NCBI GenBank assembly: GCA_963576725.1
Contig: OY755252.1
Coordinates: 55,767,985 to 55,831,984 of the forward strand
Reading direction: 5' to 3'
From: Azorinus chamasolen
Lineage: Eukaryota > Mollusca > Bivalvia > Cardiida > Solecurtidae
DNA length: 64,000 nucleotides
The notes beneath the pieces were generated by a model. It searched no databases. It was given only the letters and a program-made list of their open reading frames with translations, and was not told the origin of the DNA. Shown here in pieces: positions 1 to 11,641 of the stretch. Within the stretch, counting starts at the first letter, position 1. Each line of letters opens with the position of its first letter. The position numbers and the translations under genes were made by a program.

Positions 1-325
1 GCTTTCACAGTTACTGCTATACTGTCAAAATTTCCCTTTTTCATGATGACGTTATCAAAATTCATCTCATTGAGATTTGCAGTCATTATTTCTTACAAGA
101 ATATTCAAGGTAAAGGATTACACTTCAAAGCTGTGTTGGAGCTATAATCGATCGTGAAGATTTATTCAAATTATTTGAAGTGTTTACGTGTAGCTTGTCA
201 ATGATATTCAATCTCTTGTACATTCAACTTTCGCTTCTATCACAGGTCACGGACTACTTTCTTCATGGTGTGACGCTAGTTTGTTTATTTTCACTTGGCG
301 CATTGGTAATATGTGTAAATAGGCA

Positions 326-550
326 TTGACCATTTCCTTCATATAAACGCCTTTTTCACGCATTTGCAAACAGGGTAGGCCCAGATCAGACGGCTGCTAT
401 CAAGGTCTGCTCTGTTTGCCTATGGAATTATAATAGACCTGACTCTACAATTTCTCCCACAAACAACCATTCATGTATGCATATGCCACTATAAAAATAT
501 AGCTGATAAATATTTACGTGTCATGATTTCTTACATGCATATTTAAGCCT
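326..550 (+). mobile_element. T-A2 type TTAA-MITE, degraded copy
   Basis: The hairpin arm GCAAACAGGGTAGGCCCAGA and its partner GGTCTGCTCTGTTTGC face each other around 365-416. The element's usual tail follows (ATGATTTCTTACATGCATAT near 523). The left end is CATTTCCTTCATATAAACG rather than a clean TTAACCC, so the terminus has decayed. Bases 1-325 hold only AT-rich sequence with short T-A2-like tail fragments (near 95-115) and no gene that I can see. Confidence 0.6.
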
Positions 551-794
551 TTCCCTCATATAAACGTGTTTTCACGCATTTGCAAACAGAGTAGACCCAG
601 ATCAGACGGCTCCTAGAAGAGCCGTCTGATCAGGGTCTGCTCTGTTTGCTAGCGGAATTTGAAAGATCTTATTCTTTGCTTTCTAAAATGGCTACAATGT
701 TTAACCTTCCATATTTCGTTTTTGTCCTATTTTGTCCATGAATATTCAGTAGGTATTGATATTTGTAATAAACATAGAACATGGAAAGGGTTAA
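543..794 (+). mobile_element. T-A family TTAA-MITE with internal hairpin
   Basis: The family consensus is about 250 bp. It opens with TTAACCCTTTCCCTCATA and closes with GGGAAAGGGTTAA. The hairpin starts about 35 bp from the 5' end, with arms GCAAACAGAGTAGACCCAGA / TCAGGGTCTGCTCTGTTTGC. A TATTTCATTATAACTATTTT-like tail and the words ATGAATATTCAGTAGGTATT follow. This copy keeps the right TTAA (791-794); its left end is mutated to TTTAAGCC. TTAA flanks with CCC/GGG termini are the hallmark of piggyBac-type target choice; no transposase is encoded. Non-autonomous piggyBac-like MITE is the best reading. Confidence 0.75.
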
Positions 795-830
795 CAGGGA
801 AAATGTTAAAAGATTCAATTGCATTTTCTA

Positions 831-1063
831 TTAACCCATTCCCTCATATTGACGATTTTTGACAACTGTGTAAAAGTCACTTTGTGAAACCATTGTGATA
901 AATAGAGCGTTTGCTCCTATAGGAGCACTATTTATCACAATGGTTTAAAACTACAATTTTCTAAAATTTTCCTTTTCTCTAGTTAATTAATGCTCCTTTT
1001 CGGTAGATTTATTCAAAGAGGTTGTATCTAAAAATAGCCAATGAGGTAGATATAATGGGTTAA
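831..1063 (+). mobile_element. T-E family TTAA-MITE
   Basis: The element starts TTAACCCATTCCCTCATATT and ends TATAATGGGTTAA, giving an imperfect terminal inverted repeat flanked by TTAA at both ends. Its hairpin is CCATTGTGATAAATAGAGC pairing with the reverse arm around a CTCCTATAGGAG tip (near 890-945). In this copy part of the right arm is deleted (GAGCACTATTTATC). Confidence 0.75.
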
Positions 1064-1329
1064 AATTAACTTTTAATCTGTTGTAAAAACGTAATGCCTG
1101 TTCAAATTTGGATCAAGTACACTTTTGATAACTTTCAAACAAGCTTAAAATTGAGAAACAACTTGGGTCCTGGTGAGACGACGAGTTATTCGGCGTGACG
1201 TCATTATCCAAGCTGTTTGCGTGTTAAGTTGTCATCATTGTCTCGACGTTGTCATATCACAGCCGTTTAAAACAGAACAGAACAGATATTTTATTGGCAT
1301 AAACATAACATGTACATTGCCATGGTACT

Positions 1330-1760
1330 TAAACGTCGTGGGGTTATTTGTCTTAGCGTTATGGAGTTTTTACTGTCTTAACGTGGTGGTGTTAATTTAC
1401 CGTCCTAACGTTGAATTGACATTACCGATCTTAACGTTGTGGTGTCATTAGTGTCTTGGCGTTTTGATGTCTTAACGTTGTGATGTCATTAGTGTCTTGG
1501 CGTTTCGATGTATTAACGTTGTGATGTCATTTGTGTCTTGGCGTTTTGATGTCTTAACGTTGTGATGTCATTAGTGTCTTGGCGTTTTGATGTATTAACG
1601 TTGTGATGCCATTTGTGTCTTGGCGTTTTGATGTCTTAACGTTGTGATGTCATTAGTGTCTTGGCGTTTTGATGTATTAACGTTGTGATGTCATTAGTTT
1701 TTATGTTATTTCTGTCTTAACGCTGTGATGCTATTATTGTCGTAAAGATATGATGATGTT
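1330..1760. repeat. Tandem minisatellite, ~41-bp unit
   Basis: Seven or more units carry the words GTGTCTTGGCGTTTTGATGT, then CTTAACGTTGTGATGTCATT. Spacing is 41 bp in the regular part (about 1440-1720), with more diverged units towards 1330. The open frame over it is a by-product of the repeat and is not coding. Confidence 0.85.
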
Positions 1761-1765
1761 ATTGT

Positions 1766-1850
1766 CAACAGACTCAATAAAACCGAGTCTGCAAGTTTCT
1801 CTTTTCGCATTGCTATTTTTGCTCTGCTTATCAGAGATTATGAATTCACG
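1766..1850 (+). repeat. Fragment of a bivalve interspersed repeat (CAATAAAACCGAGTCTGC type)
   Basis: ACAGACTCAATAAAACCGAG, then CTTTTCGCATTGC, recurs at 39490-39580 (plus) and 58620-58660 (minus). In those copies it follows a conserved GCCGGTGCTAGGGG block. The origin of the family (SINE-like or other) is not certain. Confidence 0.55.
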
Positions 1851-1997
1851 TCTCCAAATTAAGTGAATATTAGACAAAAGCCTCTCAGGCTAAAAAGCGG
1901 ACACCTTTCCATTGCCTCTCCAGTACGTCGCGTGTAAAAATATATTTGTATCAAAAGGCGTAAAAGTTTATGGAGTATTAACTTGTAGAATGTATGC

Positions 1998-2135
1998 ATT
2001 GCCGATGACACTTGCACACATGTCTACGTAAACAGTTTAGGACCTGACGAGAGACTCAGTAGTAGTTATTGCCGATGACACTTGCACACATGTCTACGTA
2101 AACAGTTTAGGACCTGACGAGAGACTCAGTAGTTG
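1998..2135. repeat. Perfect-looking 70-bp tandem duplication
   Basis: The block beginning ATTGCCGATGACACTTGCAC occurs at 1998 and again exactly 70 bp later at 2068. Both copies run through GTCTACGTAAACAGTTTAGG and GAGAGACTCAGTAGT. The near-identity implies a very recent duplication, or an assembly duplication. Confidence 0.9.
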
Positions 2136-2329
2136 TCAAGGGTCGTTGAATTTGGCAAATATAATGTAGGCCCTATTCATCTTAACTCTTAGCCCTCCAT
2201 ATATTTTTTATCTCTTTGCCCTCTTTGAATATTACTTAGGCAAATCTTTACAAAAATTATACAGGGTATGTTGAAATGATTATCCTAGGCAAAAGCATAG
2301 AGCATGTAGGCATGTATCTTCTTGTATGG

Positions 2330-2500
2330 ACTGTATGATAAGGGCGTGTCCTGTTTGCTTGTGAAACAATGTACATGTGATTCTACAGTTTCTGCCATGA
2401 CCAAAAAATCCTGTGTCCATGTCCTATAATAAAACATAATTTAATTAATATTCATGATGTCATTATTTCTAACATGAATTTTCACGGAATAAAGGGTTAC
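2330..2500 (+). mobile_element. T-A2 remnant, right half only
   Basis: GTCCTGTTTGCTTGTGAAAC, CTACAGTTTCTGCCATGACC and TTCATGATGTCATTATTTCT are the right hairpin arm and tail of T-A2, ending in AATAAAGGGTTAC. The left half is missing or too diverged to call. Confidence 0.5.
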
Positions 2501-2645
2501 AGAGGGAAAGGATTAAGGGCTGAAACAACTCAACCATTACAGGAAAATGTCAACTATTTCATGAATATAATTTACATCATGACCCTTGTTATATAAAAAA
2601 AATGCTGTAAAACCTCTATAATTCGAAATTTAAGTAAAAATGAAT

Positions 2646-2874
2646 TTAACCCATTCCCTCCTAGACTATTTTAAGACCCAACCTCTTAGAACAAATCTAC
2701 CGAAAAGGGACATTTACTAGAGAAAAGGAAATGTTTTGGATTGTGTAATTTTGAAACTATTGTGATAAACAGAGCATTTGCTCCAATGGAGCAAATGCTC
2801 TATTTATCACAATGGTTTCAAATAATTAATTTTACAGAGGCGTCAAAAGGCGTCATTAGGAAGGAAAGCGTTAA
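2646..2874 (-). mobile_element. T-E family TTAA-MITE, inverted
   Basis: TTAA lies at both ends (2646-2649 and 2871-2874), and the hairpin is near complete with tip TTTGCTCCAATGGAGCAAA (about 2780). It is the reverse orientation of the copy at 831-1063, showing that the family inserts either way round. Confidence 0.75.
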
Positions 2875-2909
2875 AACTTTTCAGACAGGATAGCTAGATG
2901 TACGACATG

Positions 2910-3175
2910 ATGATTGCAAGGCATGCAGTAGTCTCCTCTTGTAGCTTTCTGCATGAGTTTCACCCTGCACTAAGCTGACACCTGTTTTAAAGACCGATAA
3001 TGATATTCGTATATGAGTGTTACGAATTAGAGAAGTTTTACTGATAATAATACTTATTTCAGTGTTCGGGTAAATGAGTGTTCGGATAACCGAGTGTTCG
3101 GATTCGGATAACCGAGTGTTGGGATTTGCGAGTGTTCGGATTAGTGAGTGTTCGGTTTAGCGAGTGTTTACTGTA
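2910..3175 (+). mobile_element. P4-like pogo-type MITE with expanded end
   Basis: The hairpin arm is TTTCACCCTGCACTAAGCTG, followed by CACCTGTTTTAAAGACCGAT. The 3' end reads GCGAGTGTTTACTGTACA, matching the ACTG-TA terminus of the P families. Just inside that end, the subterminal word GTGTTCGGATTAGYGA is repeated several times (3060-3165), so the terminus has been tandemly amplified. Confidence 0.5.
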
Positions 3176-3239
3176 CACACTGACATGGTTGATTTACCAG
3201 AGCGTGTTCAATGTGTACCAATATCGGCTCAGTTATATA

Positions 3240-3905
3240 CAGCGAGATGCTACATATCCTGTGTGGTGTTTTGAGCGTTCGAATGGAACACATTATAGCT
3301 GCCCACTTGTACTTGCTCAGATAATAAATAACGTATATAGGTTCGGCTGGACCAAGTGATGACTGCCCACATTTGTGGTATTTATAGGTTCGGATAAAGC
3401 ACGTGGTGAATGACCACTTGTACTTGCTCAGAATACGCGTGAAGACTATAGGTTCGGTTGGAGCACGTGTTGACTGACCACATGGTGGAGTTTATAGGTT
3501 TGGCTGGACCACGTGGTAACTGACCACTTGTTTGGTGTAATATTTTCGGATGGAGCACCAGATAGCTGACCACTTTTATGGTGTTTATAGGTTCGATAGG
3601 AACACGTGGCAACTGACCACTCGTGTGTTATTTATATATGTACATGTATTCGGCTGGAGCAGGTGACGACTGATCACCTGTATGGCGTTTATAGGCTAGG
3701 CTTGATCACGTGGGGACATACCTTTGTGTGTTTTTTATAGGTTCGGCTGAAACACTGGATATTTGACTACTTGTATTGTGTTGATAGGTTTGGCTGGAAC
3801 ACGTTGTGACTGACCACTTGCATAGTGTTTATAGGTTTGGCTGTGTCACGTAGCGACTTACCACTTGTGTGGTATTTATAGGTTCGGCTGGAGCATGTCC
3901 CCAGA
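3240..3905. repeat. Tandem repeat, ~47-bp to 60-bp unit
   Basis: Recurring words are ATAGGTTCGGCTGGAACACG followed by TGACTGACCACTTG and TGGTGTTT. Clean units at 3788, 3834 and 3881 are 46-47 bp apart; elsewhere spacing is looser. About a dozen degenerate units. Open frames on both strands are repeat artefacts. Confidence 0.8.
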
Positions 3906-4047
3906 AAGAATTCTGATTATGAACGCTCCCTATCAGATTTGCTTAGCATATCTTGTTAATTCAAATGAATATTAAAGAATTGCGTATATTAACGGTAAGT
4001 ACATTTTACATTTATCAAACCTTATCCACACGAGATTTGCCATCAGA

Positions 4048-4240
4048 TTAAATGTAAAACCTCGTAAAACCATTCGAAATTTTACTTTAGAACAAATACA
4101 TTTTTAGGCAGGTGACTGCTTAATGCAGGGTGTTCAAAAACGTGCAGAAAGCTCACATAGGAGCTTTCTTGCCTGACTTTCACCCTGCATTAAGAAGTCA
4201 CCTGTCTTAAAGACCGGTTTCGTATTTTTAAACAGCTTAT
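4048..4240 (+). mobile_element. P-type MITE (P4-like)
   Basis: The termini are GTAAAACCTCGTAAAACC on the left and AAGACCGGTTTCG on the right. The palindromic module pairs CAGGTGACTGCTTAATGCAG with CTGCATTAAGAAGTCACCTG around an ACATAGGAGCTT tip. The right ACTG end is not clearly kept. Confidence 0.6.
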
Positions 4241-4435
4241 AAGTAGTAAATCCGGATCCTAGGGTTCAAATAGGAGCCGTTTGATCTGGATCTACTTTGT
4301 TCACGTAACTCTGCTATGGACTAAAGTTTAAGCAATGTTGCTGAATAAAAAGTATGGTGGCTAATATCTATCATTTCGTGATGTCCGAAATTTCAAAAGA
4401 ACGATAAATGCGATAACATCGGGGTGAAACTCGGT

Positions 4436-4515
4436 TTAACCCTTTACTCCATAAATACGCCTTTCTACGCCCTTGCAAACCGAGTAGATCCAGATCAGAC
4501 GGCTCCTGCGTGCGT
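4436..4515 (+). mobile_element. Truncated T-A2 next to a splice acceptor
   Basis: TTAACCCTTTACTCCATAAA, then ACCGAGTAGATCCAGATCAG, stops inside the left hairpin arm. About 40 bp later comes the polypyrimidine tract of the first recognised sulfotransferase exon. The frame is open through the MITE into the exon. Confidence 0.65.
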
Positions 4516-4555
4516 GTTCCGGGTTGAAAGAGTTATTTTTTTTTTTTTACTTCAG

Positions 4556-4825
4556 GACAGATTTCGATGGCGGCGACGAAGAAGGATTTCATTGCTTATC
4601 ATCATTTTAGTGTTGGTGGCATTCGTCATTGTCCGTTTTGATGGCAATGTGATACCGTCACCGTGGATTGTGAACACCCAGGTTCTCTTCAAGTCGAGTT
4701 TAAACAGCAGCACAAGCGAGAATGGATCAACTAGTGTCAAGTTAGAACTAATCCCAGCACATGCGACAAAAAGAAAAAAACCAAGGGCAAAACAGAAACA
4801 CTATCCCCAGGATATCATGGCCATA
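4556..4825 (+). CDS. CHST15: CHST15-like exon a: membrane anchor and stem
   Basis: The acceptor is a T-rich tract ending ACTTCAG (4555); the donor is ATA|GTAAGT. Ninety codons encode the cationic-hydrophobic signal anchor (ISLLIIILVLVAFVIVRF) and a stem rich in Ser, Asn and Lys. The exon ends in phase 0. Confidence 0.8.
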
Positions 4826-7800
4826 GTAAGTATGTTGAGTCATAATTGAGTCATAATCATGTTCAGTCGATTTTTATTGAATCGAATTGAACTCGGATTT
4901 AAATAACTTGGTCGAACTTGATTTGAATCGAATTCAATAGAGATGAGTCGAAATCACACTCATTCGATCGAAACTAAATTGAGTCCAAATAATTGTGAGT
5001 TGAAATCATTGGAGTCGAAATCATTCACGGTATTAACATCGAATGTTATAGCAGAATAAACAACATTATCGTGCTTTTACTATAGGTCCAGATTGGATGC
5101 GTACATTAAAACAGTTTCAAGATTAGCTTCTTTATTTCCCCACCAAAGCCTATGCTGTGACCACTCTTTAGAATCGTCTCGAAGAGACGATTCTAAAGAG
5201 TGGTCACAACATTAGGTTTGGTGGAGAAATGACGAATTTCGTATTTGAGTACGCATCTTTGTTTTACTGCTCTATTTTAATACATTACTCTATTATCTTT
5301 AACCTTTAGTCTGCTGAGCAATTTATTTTTACATAACGATTTAGTGTACACCTTGCTTGTCAGAATGGATTCTGATACATGTAATAGCGTAGATACAACC
5401 AAGAGACAAATGCTTTAAATGTGGTACAATGAAACCTGCTTAAACGCTTTACCTGATGAATTCTCATTTTAGAACGGCATGTGAACACACAGCCAGACAC
5501 ACAGACACACAGAGAGACACACACAGACATGGAGACACATAGTCAGACAGACACATATACAGTATACATACATACACACAGGCAGGCAGACACACATATA
5601 AAAATATCACGGTTATGGTAGAAACTGTAGAATCAGATATGTATCACCCCATGTGCAAACAGAGCAGACCCTGATCAGACCACTCCTACAGTAGCTGTCT
5701 GGTCTAGATTTACTCCTTTTGCAAAGGCCCCAGTCACACTGACAGCGAATCGTTATGGTTGGATGAATTATAACAGCAAAACCATTATTACATTTACATG
5801 TCATTTTGAAACAATTTTGTCTATTTAAAAGGGTCCTTTCAAATATCTGGAAAACTACAAGAACCCCTGCTTTGAACGCCCGGATGGAGAAATCGCCTGT
5901 TTACCGTACTTCTACCTCGCAGGGAGTCCTAAATCGGGAACCACCGATCTCTCGTCTAGGATCACGAATCACCCGGATGTGTCGAGTGACGTTCCCAAGG
6001 AGACGCATTGGCTTACAAGAAAGAGATTCTGTGAGTCAGAAAGAAATAAGCATTTTAAAAATGTTTAGACACCGTTTTGATAATCGAATACAGTTGAACT
6101 TCGATATCTCGAACTCGGATAACTCGAACATCGGGATAACTCGAACAAAATGTTCTTTCCATCCAAAACTTACAATACATAATTGCTCTAATAATGTATC
6201 CATACAGATATCTTGAAACACATGTGACAGCTTAATACAGGTCTAAAGTAATGCTTTCAGCATTACTTTAGACCTGTATTAAGCTGTGGCCTTGAGAAAT
6301 TGTTCAGATTCGAAATCGGATTACTCGAACTTCTGTTATCCCGAACTAATTCGTATGGTGCATTGAAGTTCGAGTTATCGAAGTTCAACTGTATATCTCT
6401 GACCCGAACACTCAAATAAGTATTACTATCGGCCTTTAAGAGAGATAGCAGCTTCATGCAGGGTGAAAGTCATGCATAAAGTTCCTCTGAGGTCTTTCTG
6501 AATGACTTTCACCCTGCATTAACCCGCCTAAATATTTACTAAATGTTCGGAGGAGCGAGTTTCAGATTAGCGAGGTTCGGATTAATGAGATTCGACTTGG
6601 CGAATTTCTGAAGTTCGGATAAGCAAAGTTCGGATCAGCGAGGTAACTTAAGTTCGAATCGGCGAGGTAACTTAAGTTCGGATCAGCGAGGTAACTTAAG
6701 TTCGGATTAGCGAGGTAACTTAAGTTCGGATTAGCGAGGTAACTTAAGTTCGGATTAGCGAGGTAACGGAGGTTCGGATTAACAAAGTTCGGATAAGCGA
6801 AGTTCGGATTAGGTAGGAAACGGAGGTTCGGATTGGCGAAGTTCGGATTTGTGAAGTCGGATTAGCGAGGTAACGGAGGTTCGGATGACCGAAGTTCGGA
6901 TTAGAGAAGTCAGGTTAGCGAGGTAACGGAGGTTCGGATTAAAATTCGGATTAGCGAGATAAGGGGTTCGGATTAGCGAGGTAACGGAGGTTCGCATTGG
7001 CGATTTTCGAATTAGTGAAGTTCGGATGAGCGAGGTAACGGAGGTTCGGATTAGCGAAGTTCGGAGGTTCGGATTAGCGAATTTTTACTGTACATGGGTG
7101 TTTGTTTAGATTTTTATTTTTGCACGTATCTCTTTCGCTATCAAGAATATCAACACAATTTGTCTATTTAATTTAGTAAACATTTGTTAATTCTTCTTCC
7201 CTTTTTGATTCAAAAGCATGTTCTCATCATCACACAGTTTGGATTCTGATGAGACAGAGCGAGTTATCCCGCGTTTCGTCTGGGCCAAAACTGTTTGCAG
7301 AATCGCTGAAGCTAACGAAGATCGTTTTATCATTATTTATTATACTGGCATTCATGACATAGAGTTTATGCATTATTTATCTGCGTACCACTTTCCTTGA
7401 CCTGACGGTCATTTGCAAACAGCTTGGATCCAGATGAGACGTCGAGTAAATCGGCGTCTTATCAGGATCCAATCTGTTTGACACTCGGTCAATAGTTTCT
7501 CAAAAATGAAAGTAAAAACTGTGACATATCAGTTTCCTCCGAAATTATCTTTTCATAAGGATAAATTCATTTCAGACTATAATGCTCGACAGAAAACCTA
7601 TCCAACAATTGACGACTATGTAAGAAAGTTTGACCATGCAGCTAAGGATATCAAAGCATCCGGGGACTCTTCATATCACCCAAAGATTGTAGGTAAGAAA
7701 GATAACTCCTACAGTGAGTAGATGTGCGTATACGTTGGGTATTTGTAAGTGTTGGTACACCTCTGTGTGTGTGTGTGGGGGGGGGGGGGGGGGTATGTGC

Positions 7801-10800
7801 GTGCGTTTGTGCGTGTGTGATTTAATAATGTTCAACAGAAGATCCAATAATTGACCGACTATGTAAGACAATTTGATCGTGCACCAAAGAATATAAAACA
7901 TCCGCGGACTCTTCCTATCACCCACATAGGCCACGCAGAAAGCTAACTTCTACAGTGTGCCGATGTGCGTAGATGAATCCAAATATGACGTATCCACCGT
8001 GGTTATGGTGGTCCGAGCACAGGGGTCTGGACCGCTTCATGGTTGTCTATATGTACTATATAATAACAAGGGTTCCAACTAGCAGAACGAATATCCGTGT
8101 ACCACGAGTACAAATATGACTGTAACTCTTACAATTTAAATGATAATTTCGTAATTCTTTCGGCTATTGGAAGCCAATATATTTTTCTATCAAATAAATA
8201 TAATCTTATAACGGTAACTTATGAACAAGTATCAATCCAACAATGATTTTCTCAAAATTTCACGTGTTTTTTTGGTTAATGACAAACGTTCGTTCACACC
8301 GGGTTCACTATATCACAGCAATAACCTGGCAATTTGCAGTTTAAAAAATGGCGTGGTTCAATAAAACGAATCAATTCTATCACCCACCTTCAACTTGTAG
8401 TCCCCAGCATTAAAAGAATGATGTAAAAGTAGCGAGTTTTGTCAGTTTGCTTCAAATCGTCGAGGAAGGAGCCATTGTACGTGACGTCACGGATTTCCCA
8501 ACTTTTCCTTCGCTCATCCAATGAAATGGCTCCATTCAAATTTGTTGCAAAAATGGCACCATCCGAAATAGAAACATAACGACAGAAGGAAAGGCCACTG
8601 TTGTTAGTTGCTTACTTATTTAGAGGACAGAACAAATGGAGATTGGTGATATAATTGGGTTGTTTTATCGAACCACGCCATCTTTTGAACTGAAAATCGC
8701 CAGGTTATGGCAGTGATATAATGAAACCGGGGTGAACGAACGTTTGTCAATGACCTAGAAAACACGTGAAATGTTGAGAAAATCATTGTTTGATTGATAA
8801 TTGTGCATAAGTTACCGTCAGAAGATTATATTTATTTGATAGTAAAATATATTGGCTTTCAATAGCCGAAAGAATTACAAAATTATCATTGAAATTGCAA
8901 GAGTTACAGTCATAATTGTACTCGTGGTACACGGATATCCGTTCTGCTAGTTGGAACCCTTGTTATTATATAGTACATATAGACCCCCATGAAGCGGTCC
9001 AGACCGCTGTGGGTCCGAGAGCATACTCCCCCGGGAAAAGTCTAGAATTTTGTAGTTTTGAAACCATTGTGATAAATAGAGCATTTGCTCCTATAGGAGC
9101 AAATGCTCTATTTATCACAATGGTTTCAAAATGTGTCTTTTACAGATGCGTCAAAAGGCGCCAGTACGAGGGAATGGGTTAAAGCTTACATGACAAGACT
9201 TCTAACATTTATAAAAATCTACCCCTCTCCTCTAAGCCTTCGAGTTTTGTTCCATTTTGGACATTATAATGTTTTCACCTTTCATATTGATGTTACGCAC
9301 ATACCTAGGTGTGTATCATTTGTATCAACAATTCGTAATTAGATTTCTTTTGAGTAGTCACTTTAGATAAACATTGTTGAATTAGTAGCCTAATCACAAT
9401 TTGTCATGTGGCCACGCTGCGGGGGAAGGTTGGTGATTGAGATTAAACCATTTCGGCTCCGTATTTCTTAAACACTTTCCCGCATTTCCAAACAGAGTAG
9501 ACCCAGATCAGACCGCTCCTATTTGCTCTGATCTGTATGCTTATGACCTGGTTTAGATGACATTAGCAGATCTGCGATCCCCCGTGCAAACAGTTTGCAA
9601 CCAGATGACGGGCCTGGTAACTCGCGTCTCATCAGGATCCAAACTGTTTGATGCTGTTATCATATCTTTCGTAGCAATGATAAAAAATAAAGCAGACATG
9701 AAATAGATCTACTACAGAAATGAGTTCGCCCTTTCCCTCACACAAACACTTTTTTCATGTTTTTACGACCAGGGTAGACCCAGATCAGACTTCTCCTGTA
9801 GGAGCCGTCTGATCAGGGTCTGCTACGTTTGCTTATGAAATTGTAATATATCTGAATCTACAGTTTCTTCCATAAATACCAAATATTTCCGTGTACATGA
9901 TATAATTATTCAGCTAGATCTAATAAATATTTATGATATCATAATTTCTTATATGAATATTCTTCAATGAAAGCGTAAAGCATACTGCAGTTTTCACAGC
10001 CTGCAGAACGAATTGGTTGCTTAATTTAATCTGTATTTTCATAATTACAATTTAAAAAAAAAAGAAATATCAAAGAGGGTACCGCTTGTCCAGTTGGAGT
10101 TATCTATCGTTGTTTTAGGCGATTGCAGTGCCTCTACAATGTGGGACAATTTCAACTTGAGAGTGCTGAAAGAGAATCAAAACCTAACACAGCCGATACA
10201 CACCATCCCAGACTTCATTCACCATTTAAATCCGAAGTCAAAGATCATTGTTATATTGAGAAATCCTATTGACAGGTAGGTACATGTATGTTTTCAAGCA
10301 ACAGTTGTCTAGACTACCAGCTAAATAGTTGCACTTCGATATCCAGAATTCGGATAACTCGAGATTCCGGATAACTCGAGGTAAAAGCTTGGCACTTCCT
10401 TTACAATACCAAATTGTTCTATTGTATTACTGGCATATCTTAAACACATGTGACAGTTTAATGCAAGCCTGAAGTACCGGTATTACTGAAGGGTCCTATA
10501 GGAGCTTTCAGCATTACTTTAGTCCTGCATTAAGCTGTGAACTTGAGAAAGTGCCAATATTAGAAATTGGATGACTCGAAATTCTGTTATGTCGAGGTCA
10601 TTTATTTATGTGGTCTCTTTAAGTTCGGCATATCAAAGTGCGACTTACATTAAAACCTCTTTTGATAAGCGACCACCAAAAGGAATTCTAACTGGATGGT
10701 ATTTAATGCAGGACAAAAGTTATGCAGTAAACCTCCATAGGATCTCATAGATCCCAATGTTTCTTCAGCTATCCCTTCACTCTCATGAGGACAGCTCTGT

Positions 10801-11594
10801 GATATCATATTCAAACATTTTGAATCCAGATGAGAGGCCGAGTAACTCGAAATCTCATCCGGATTCAAACTGTTTGACAATATTCATATATGTATATGGA
10901 ATTTGAAGAAACGCCCACTCAAAAAATAGAAGCATACGAAATGTGTTCAGGCGACAACAATGATGGCACTGATAGGGTTAAGTTTTCGATATACAGATAT
11001 ACTCAGATACTAAAATCTTAATTTCTCCACCAAACCCTATGTTGTGACCAAGAGACGATTCTAAAGAGTGGTCACAACATAGGGTTTGGTGGAGAAAACC
11101 CTATGTTGTGACCACTCTTTAGAATCGTCTCGAAGGAAACCCTATGTTGTGACCACTCTTTAGAATCGTCTCGAAGAGACGATTCTAAAGAGTGGTCACA
11201 ACATAGGGTTTGGTGGAGAAATAAAGGAGTTATTCTTGAAAATGTTTTAATGTACACGTCGTATCAGGACCTCTGCTGTACCTATGTAACCGCTTGCATG
11301 TTTCTCCTTCAGACTGTATTCTGACTATTTATACTTCACTAATAAAAACAAGACCGCCATTGACTTCCACCAACGTGTTCAAGAAGGTCTAGAGAATTTC
11401 AAGGATTGCTTCAAACACTACTCTCAGCGACATTGTTCGCTCTTTCGGCCAACAGAGAAGATGGTAGGTTGTAACAGTGTTTTCTCCACAGTCCTGCCGT
11501 GTTGTCCGTGGTAACAAGACTTAATCCTTTACCTCATGAATAATCATGTCAGAAATAATGACTGAATGAACAGCATCATAACCATCATAATCAT

Positions 11595-11641
<47 letters not shown>

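Noticed and set aside
5806..6216. The +2 reading frame over sulfotransferase exon b
   Set aside because: It is a shadow frame; the true frame is shown by PKSGTTDL and matching splice phases.
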